Position numbers and translations under genes: made by a program
Shown: positions 57,085 to 64,000 of the stretch, piece after piece
Position numbering within the stretch: position 1 is the first letter of the stretch
Layout of the letters: each line of letters opens with the position of its first letter
The notes under the pieces: model-generated
What the model saw: the letters and a program-made list of their open reading frames with translations, nothing else
Database searches by the model: none
What the model was told of the DNA's origin: nothing
Source: Rallus limicola
Lineage: Eukaryota > Chordata > Aves > Gruiformes > Rallidae
DNA: 64,000 nucleotides
Assembly: GCA_022605955.1 (NCBI GenBank)
Contig: JAKCOZ010000103.1
Location: 622,501 to 686,500, forward strand
Direction of reading: 5' to 3'

Positions 57085-60000
57085 CTAGGTGAAGGACCAG
57101 AGCTGGTGGGGGTCTGCTGGGTCGCAGGGAACCATCGCTGGGTGCTTCCCTCGTGCTGTCAAACATGTACCCGAGGCTGGGTTTTTAATCAGCCGGCCCT
57201 GCCAAAAAAATTAAGGCATCAACTGGCTAAACAACACTGGTGGGACGGAGAAAGGATGCGACCCAGGGGAAGCAGCAGAGAAGCATCATGGGTGATGCCA
57301 CCATCCCCCTGGGGCAATGCCCAGGGTGGAGATGCATCTCCTCACCTGCGCCAGGTCCCACTCCTCGCTGGCCGGCACCCGCCCCGGTTTCCCTCGGTAC
57401 TGGCAGTCACCCAGCTCGGCTGATCCCGAGCCCACCCGCAGGCAGAGCTCCTTCCCAATGTTGTGCCGCAGCTCCCGCTGGCTCGTGTACTCAAAATACT
57501 GGGCGGGGGGGGGGGGGGGGGCAAGAGCAGAGAGGGGATGTCACACCACTGTTCCCTGGAAAGTCACTCCCGGGGAGGGAGGAAAAGCAGAGGGGGTTGT
57601 TTGCAGGAGGGGGAGATGCTGGGGTAGATGGGTGCCCACCTGGTTGCCCCCCATCCCGTGGCAGGGGTACATGATGAGGGGTTTGCCACCATGGTTGTTC
57701 TCACCAACGTCCAGGCAGCTCTTGGTGCCCTCGTTTTTTATCTGTGAGGTGGGGTGGTTGAGAAAGGGGGGGTGAGTTGCATTCCGAGGTCCCAGGGTAG
57801 GGACCTGCCTCGGGTTTGGCTTTTGCAGGGTGTTTAATTAATTATCGCTGTACAAACACAGTCCCGGTACTGGACACCGTGTCCGGGTCCCTTGTCCCTT
57901 CCAGGACATGAGGAACACCTGTGCCAACACCCCATTCCCTCCAAGTCAGAGGTGAAGGAAACAAAAGGTGAATTAAGAGCTTGGAGCAGAGCCAGCGCCT
58001 GGCCCTCGTCCCATCCAACAGCTGCTTTCTCCTCACCCTGGCCAAAAGGGGGTCAGATTCAGACCCCAACACCTGGCTTGGAGGAAAAGAGCTTTATTTG
58101 GCAGCTCCATCCTCAGGTGTTGGGGTCTGAATCTCATCCCCAGGGATGGAGCTGGCTCTTCGCACCCTGCCCCTGCCCAGCACCCACTCGTGGAAGCTTT
58201 CATCTCTTTCACTTGATTTAACCCAAGGCCACATCCTCCTCGTGCCACGTCCCCACCGATTCCCCCACCCTGTAACTCGTCCCAAACCAGCTCTGCCGGA
58301 TTCCAGCTCTTTCACCATCAGCCACAGCCTGAACCAGCCCCGCCAGCTGATGATGGACAGACACAGTGACAATGATGGACAGACACAGTGACGGACGTGG
58401 CTGTGCCAAAACCCTGCAGCACGCAGGTTTAAATACAACACTGCCCCTAAACCCAACCTTCTGGGGACCTCACTGCCAAGGACTGAGCCCAGTGGGATGC
58501 TCGGGGCACCCCTGTCCTTACCGCTCCGTAAAACGTTGGAGTCAGGTCAGGAACAAACATCTCTGGGTAGACGGTCTGGAGGTACCAGGTGAAGTTCTTG
58601 CAGTGGAGCTGCTCCCTCAGCTTGCGCCGGTCTGTAATGTCACCATACGTCTTCTATCGACAAAGTCATGTGAGAGAATTAAACTAACCTCCGAAGCCAG
58701 CAAGGAAAACAGAATAAAAACCCCTCCCGAGCCGGGGCTCAGAGCTGAGGGTCCTCCCAGCTTTGTCATCGCCTGTCACTGCATGCCCAGGACTGACAGC
58801 AGTGGATGTTGCCAGACATCCTCAGTCCCGGGCGGGAACCCTCAGGCTCTGGCCCCTCGCCAAGGGGGCCGGGACATTTTGGCATCACCAAATGGATGAT
58901 TTGGTGGTATAAAAATAAGAATAATTAAAAATGTTTAAACACACCCCCCCCCCCCAGATGTTTTTCTACTCAAAACATTATGGCCCAAAAGATTTAAAAC
59001 AGCTTTTTGGCTACATCTTCCCACCTGCACTTGCTGTCCCACCTCCAGGCTGAGCATCCTCCCTCTGCTCAGGCTTGAGCTCCCCGCAGGACCAGCCCCC
59101 TCCCTGGGAGATCTACTAGCATCCCCAGTACCTCTCTGGCCATCTGCGCAGCTTGCTGGTTCCTCCGGTAGAAGATCTCCTTGTAGTCATCCATCCAGAC
59201 CTCGGCCAGGCGAACCTGGTTCCTGGAGATGACCTGGGTGCCCTTGGGGAAGGTGTGGGGGCTCTTGGAGCGGAAGACGTGACCCACAACGGAGCAAGGG
59301 ATGATCTCGACTTGACCCCCGCACTGCCAAACCTTTGGGGAGGCAACACCTGAGATGCTGGGGGTCCAACATCCCCCCCCACCATACTGCCCAAGAGGAA
59401 GCACCCCTGAAGATGCTCTTAGAAGCCGGCACTGCCCCGTCCTTACCCTGAAGGACATTTCCACGTTCTCACCCCCCCAGATCTCCATCTGATCGTCGTA
59501 GGAGCCAATGTGCTCGAAGTAGGACCTGGAGATGGAGAAGAGGCCCCCGGCGAAGGTCGGGGACCTACGGGGGAGGGAGAAGGGGTGGGTGGGGAATAAA
59601 AAGAGAAGAGCAGAAGTCTGAGTTTTGGGGATGTCATGACACTTGTGGTGGGCACGAGCACTTCATGGCTGCATGTGTCTATCCCCCTCCCCAAATCTCT
59701 CTGCCCCACCCAGCTGTGCCCCAGATGTGGTGGCTTTGACGGAGGGGCCGGAGGTGGCAGCGTGACACCGAGGGGCCTCACCGCCAGCTCTCCACTCAAA
59801 GTGAGGGGGATATTGTTACCGAAAACCTATCGCCGAAAAGTAAAGGGGGGGGTTGGGGTGTGGGGGGAGATTAGAGCTCGGTGGCCGGTGCCCCATTCAC
59901 TGCACCGGCTCCTCTAATCTTCTCCATCTGATCTTTAGAAGAGGCTGGAACAGAAACTGCCTTTATTCAAGGCGGGGTTTGGGGGGTGGATTGGCTGAGC

Positions 60001-63000
60001 TGCTGCGTTCCCGAGGAGCGGAGATGAGATGCTGCCGGGAGCCAAACTGCCGGCTCGTGGTTAAAAGGACCTTTATTGGGACGGGGACGTCTCCCGGGTG
60101 ACCTCTGCACAAAGCCAGCCCTGCTGCCGGCCAGGGGACAGGATGCGGATGAGGCCAGGCAGGGTGTGCGATAGCTCCCGGCGGGAGCACCCGGCTTATC
60201 GCAGGGGGCAGAGAGAGGGGGGGAGGCAGGAAAACCCGCTCAGGGTTTCTCTGTGTGAAAATAAGAGGAAAAAAAAAAAAGGGGGCTGGTGCAGGCAGGT
60301 GCCCACCCTGTGCCCTGAGAGCGAGAAGACACAAGGCAGCAATGGAACCCTTAATGAGAGGCTTTGCAGGAGCGGAGAGGTGGCTGGGATAATTCACAGG
60401 TGGTTTTGGAGAAGGTCCTTTGCAGCTCCCCGTTCACCAGACCCTGGGGATGACTTTTCCTTTGCCAGCCCCACGGCTCCAGCCCTGCCTGAGCCACCTA
60501 AGATCCCTCAAACCAAGTATCTAACAAGGGAAGTTCTGCTGGGAAGGGACAGCATCATCCACCTGAAGGCACTGAAACCAAAACCTAATTTACCAGAAAA
60601 AGGAGCAAAAAAACAACAGGAGGAAGGGGCAGGTTCCCAGCACAGGGCACCCAGCTCTCTGCCATCTCTCCCTAAGCATGCTCAGATGGTTCTTTTTGCC
60701 ACCTTTGGGTCTAAAAGTGACAATCCCAGGGCTCACCTGACCTTTGCTACAAGCACACTGGCCCCAAAGACACCTCCCCACAAAAGCTTACTTGATGGGG
60801 AAGGTCTCGTCCTTCCTCCGCTGCCTCTCCTGGGGTGGGACAACCTCCCAGCCGAAAGTCAGGCTCCAGTCGAAGTTGCCCCTGCTGTGCTGCTTGCCGT
60901 TCTGGACGGGTTTGGAGAACTCGAAGGTGTTGAGGTCGATGGTGGCGATGTCAGGGCTTACGACGGCCGTGGGCTCTTCAGCGATGCGGGATAAGAGGGG
61001 CTCCAGCCAGCCGTGGAAACACTCGCCTGGAGCAGGGCGAGCGATTTGGTCATGGAGTGGAGACAACTTCACACCCCTCTGGCTCGCTGGGGACCCCAGG
61101 ACATGCTGGGTACTCACAGTGGGCATCCAGGAAGGTCAGCACCTCACCGCTGGCCACGCTGGCCCCCAGCAGCCGCGCTGTGATCAGCCCTTTCCGCTCC
61201 TCCTGCCGCACAACCCGCACGATCTGGAGCTGCTCCACATAGCGATCCAGCTCGTCCTTCAGGTACTCTGTGGGGGAAGAAGAGCAACCAGTAGATGCTG
61301 GTCCCTGTGTCCCACTAGCCCATCCTGCTGCCCCCATCCTTTGCAGGAGTTGCTGCTCTGACCCAGGTTCGGATCTGGGAACACACAGAGCATCCCTTCC
61401 CCCAAATCCAAGAGTGATTTTGACCAAAGAATGTGAGTTTTGTGAAGGAACTGGCCACCCACCCCATTTAATACTCCACCAAGGAGGGATTGGAGAAACA
61501 ACGGGGTGAGAAAGTCTTGTGCCCCGTGGCTGAAGTGTCACAGGTTTCCAGAGGATGAGCTGTCACCAAGAGATGGGACAGCAGGTAAGGTACCACCCAG
61601 GGAAATTGGGATTTCTCTCCTTCCTTGGCAGATGTAGCCAAGCAAAAAGCTAGGAACAACCAACTGAGAGCTGGGATGACTGGAGACCTGACCCAGGAAA
61701 GGTTTCCAAGACCCCACTGCAGCAGGAGCTGAGCTCAGGGGCAATAAAGCCTTGCACCACCTCAGTGCTTCTGTTCCTTCAACGCCTGTGCAGATGCTGT
61801 AGGTGGAGAGGGAACATTTATCTCCAGGGTGAGGGCAAAGTCCGCTCCTCCCCAGCGCCCCGACGCTGAGCCACATCGTTAAGAACCACGTAGTTAATTT
61901 GCTCTGGGTGTAGCTAATGAGGATTGCAGCCTGGTGGGCTGGTGGGTGAGATGTTTGCAGGATGTGGGAGGAGCACACAGTTTTTCTCCAGGGCTGGAGA
62001 AGGGAAAATACCCACAGATGCTTCTGGAAAAACCACATGGAAGAGCTGACAGTGCGTCAGAGACCTGGCGTGAGCAGCTTCTCCTCTGAGCTGGCTCAGA
62101 ACTGCTGCTCCCCAGGGATGGATAGATGGATGGAAGGATGCTCGGCATCTCCCAGCATCCCACTGGCACCTGAATCCCACCACAGCTCCTGCATCCCGCT
62201 CCCACCCACCGTCTGTGCTGGCGTCGTCCACCAGGATGATCTCCTTCAGCAGCAGGGCAGGGGAGGCGTGCAGGACACTGTACACTGTCCGCAGCAGTGT
62301 CGACCACGCTTCGTTATGGAAGACGATGACGACGCTGGTGGTGGGCAGGGGGGGGCACCGCTTGAATTTCTGGTCAATGCACCTCCGAGAGAGAAAAGCA
62401 GCAGTCTAAGCGAGATGGGGATGGGGGGATACAATGGACATGGCAGAAATAAAACACCCTTCATCCCCCCCAACGCTGCCCGCCAGCTCCACGGCAGGAG
62501 ATCGGCTCCTGGCAGCTCCCAGCTCTTCACTGCTTTGATTTCAATTGATTTCTACCTCCTCCCCTCCCTCCGCTGCCGGTCAAGTGAATCACATTCCTGC
62601 CGCCCGCCTGGCCCCGGTGTCCCCCCCATTGTCACCGCTACACCTGCTAAGCACAGATAATCGCCTGACGGCACGGCGGGGTGAAGAACACAGCAGTTTC
62701 CATGCCAGGGCTGGGTTTCTACCTCCTATTCAAGCCTTTTTTTCCACCCCAAAATCCCCCATTGCCTTCCCCAGCCCACCCCTCCCCAGCAGGCAGGGGT
62801 TGGGGGTGGGGGCCGTGCTTTAATCCAGCCGCCCGCAGCTGGAAGGCAGGCAAGGAAATCTCTGGAGTTTATGTCCTTTCCTTCATCCCCCCCCCTCCCT
62901 TGCCCCCCTTTTCCCAACCCCAGCGGGGTCTGAGGTTGTTCCACTCGGCTAAGAAAAGAAAAAGTCCGACAACTGGAGAGGGCTGAAATAAAAGAGGGAG

Positions 63001-63737
63001 GGAAAGGAGGAAGGGGCGGGGGGGGGAGATGCTGGAGCCACCCAGACGCTGTTAAAATCCAACTCTCCCTAAATTGAGGGGGGGGGAGAATAACACTAAA
63101 TACGTGGATTTTTCCAGCCCTCCCTCTGTCACATCCCGCTCTGAGCCTGCTTTTAACTCTCCTTAAACTTGTGTCATCGTCATGTCCCACCAAACCCCCC
63201 ACCCAGGGAGCAAACACACCCACGGGGCGATTTGGGCGACGTGTCTTACTCCGGAGGGCGGCTGTCAGGCCCCAGCGCTCGCTGGAGGGAGATGCGGTCG
63301 CTGGCGAAGGCGTTGAAGCAATGCTTCTCGTAGCCCCGCTCCTTCTCCTTAGTCTCCTCTGGCGTCCATTGGTCCTTCTTGAAGGCTTTGCCATCGGCTC
63401 CGGGGCTGGCGGGGTCTTGGGGGGGTCTCTCCATCAGCGGCCGAAGCTCTGCCGCCGTGTAGACGCCAGGCAGGCAGGAGCGAGCGCTGGGTGCTGGTTC
63501 CTCCTGCTGAACCGGAGCACCGATCTGCAGCTTGGGCATGGAGTCTCGGATGTTGTTGACCGCCCCCAGCATCAGGTCGAGGACTTGGTCCTTCCCTTGG
63601 ACGATGTTCTTCAGCCACGGTTCCTCACTCGGGTCCTTGTTCCCCGCGTCCTTCTGCAGGATGAAGAGGAAGATGACGAAGATGGCGCCTGCCAAAGCCA
63701 CCTTCAAGGGGCTGTAGCGTCTCCGGAAAAGCCTCAT
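57085..63737 (-). CDS. GALNT6: GALNT6, polypeptide N-acetylgalactosaminyltransferase 6
   Basis: Golgi type II membrane enzyme that starts mucin-type O-glycosylation by moving GalNAc from UDP-GalNAc to Ser/Thr. Ten coding exons on minus: 63250-63737, 62210-62382, 61118-61267, 60792-61026, 59447-59564, 59132-59332, 58522-58653, 57640-57741, 57346-57498, 57085-57198. Total 1866 nt, 621 aa (human 622), in frame throughout. Cytosolic MRLFRRR is followed by a membrane anchor (about residues 13-27) and a stem. In the GT-A catalytic domain: [13 protein letters not shown], the metal-binding DAH (268-270), [11 protein letters not shown] (378-388) and VVGHVFR with the third metal ligand His406. The C-terminal ricin-type lectin domain (about 496-617) has three repeats with [17 protein letters not shown] and TCLT...DPHQLW. 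All catalytic motifs are intact. GALNT3 is the closest alternative; the stem sequence and synteny favour GALNT6. Confidence 0.98.
58055..58134. repeat. Perfect 21-bp inverted repeat (hairpin) in GALNT6 intron 7
   Basis: The arm 58055-58075 (starting AGATTCAGACCCC) is the exact reverse complement of 58114-58134, with a 38-base loop. As RNA from either strand it would fold into an 80-nt hairpin with an unbroken 21-bp stem. It lies within the intron between coding exons 7 and 8 of GALNT6 and is not an exon. Confidence 0.9.
58351..58392. repeat. 22-bp direct duplication in GALNT6 intron 7
   Basis: The word TGATGGACAGACACAGTGAC occurs at 58351-58370 and 58373-58392, period 22. It is a small recent tandem duplication about 220 bases from the inverted repeat. 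Confidence 0.9.
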
Positions 63738-63866
63738 TATTTTTTAATTTTATCTTTATTTTGGTTTTCTCCCCGTGGTTTCCAGAAGGTGTGTCCTGCA
63801 GCAATGGGAATTTCAGGGACGTGGGAGCTCAGGTTCCTTCATGATGTTCTGCTCAGCTCCACAAAC
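63738..63866 (-). other. GALNT6: GALNT6 5'-UTR part of the first coding exon
   Basis: A minus-strand acceptor CCTCCTCAG|GTTTGTGG lies just before 63866. The stretch to the ATG at 63737 is AT-rich with no earlier in-frame ATG. The promoter and upstream exon are outside the window; 63870-64000 shows only AT-rich flank. Confidence 0.5.
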
Positions 63867-64000
63867 CTGAGGAGGAGGAGGAGAAACACCCGCAAGGTTA
63901 ATTAGCAGACTGGATGCACTTTGGCTGCATCCCTGGGATATTAAATCATCAACATAATATTAGTTACACATTAAAGCCGGCTCCCTGCAAGGGGGCAAGC

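Noticed and set aside
60098..60994. 298-aa plus-strand open frame
   Set aside because: It overlaps a GALNT6 coding exon in antisense and the intron next to it; no domain is recognisable.
1..64000. CRISPR arrays, operons, ribosome-binding sites, bacterial mobile elements
   Set aside because: The sequence is spliced vertebrate genomic DNA; the direct repeats seen are minisatellites without spacer structure.

Overview
This window looks like vertebrate nuclear DNA, most likely a GC-rich avian microchromosome. It is intron-containing, with CpG-island promoters, many homopolymeric C/G tracts, short introns and no recognisable CR1 or other interspersed repeats. The bird assignment is inferred from compactness and composition. 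The gene identities come from reading spliced reading frames exon by exon; every assembled CDS keeps frame across all junctions.

Seven protein-coding genes are complete in their coding parts, in the order and orientation of human 12q13.13: TFCP2(-), POU6F1(-), DAZAP2(+), SMAGP(-), BIN2(-), CELA1(-), GALNT6(-). The left edge (about 1.77-2.5 kb) holds a CpG-island promoter and a probable non-coding first exon of one more minus-strand gene. By synteny this would be CSRNP2, but no coding sequence of it is in the window.

Region by region: 1-1.7 kb is C-rich minisatellite sequence, inferred to be an intron of the left-hand gene. 1.77-2.5 kb is its promoter. 3.2-17.7 kb is TFCP2 (15 coding exons, 496 aa, triple-CCAAT promoter). 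18.0-33.3 kb is POU6F1 (10 coding exons, 613 aa, plus non-coding 5' exons). 33.3-39.7 kb is a gene-free interval between the divergent POU6F1 and DAZAP2 promoters, containing AT-rich, homeodomain/POU-motif-rich blocks. 40.0-43.6 kb is DAZAP2 (4 exons, 168 aa). 44.2-44.8 kb (perhaps to 47.1 kb) is SMAGP (85 aa). 47.7-52.7 kb is BIN2 (12 exons, 571 aa). 53.2-55.3 kb is CELA1 (8 exons, 267 aa). 56.2-63.9 kb is GALNT6 (10 coding exons, 621 aa).

The genes do not form a pathway. They are an ancient syntenic block of unrelated functions: two transcription factors, a PY-motif adaptor, an epithelial membrane glycoprotein, an N-BAR protein, a digestive protease and a Golgi glycosyltransferase. The more unusual signals are non-coding: paired Brn-5-like sites around the POU6F1 first exon, a degenerate tandem array of CRE-like motifs in DAZAP2 intron 1, a GC-AG intron in DAZAP2, a 17-bp repeat with embedded octamers between SMAGP and BIN2, a perfect 21-bp inverted repeat in a GALNT6 intron, and an in-frame, stop-free last intron in CELA1.
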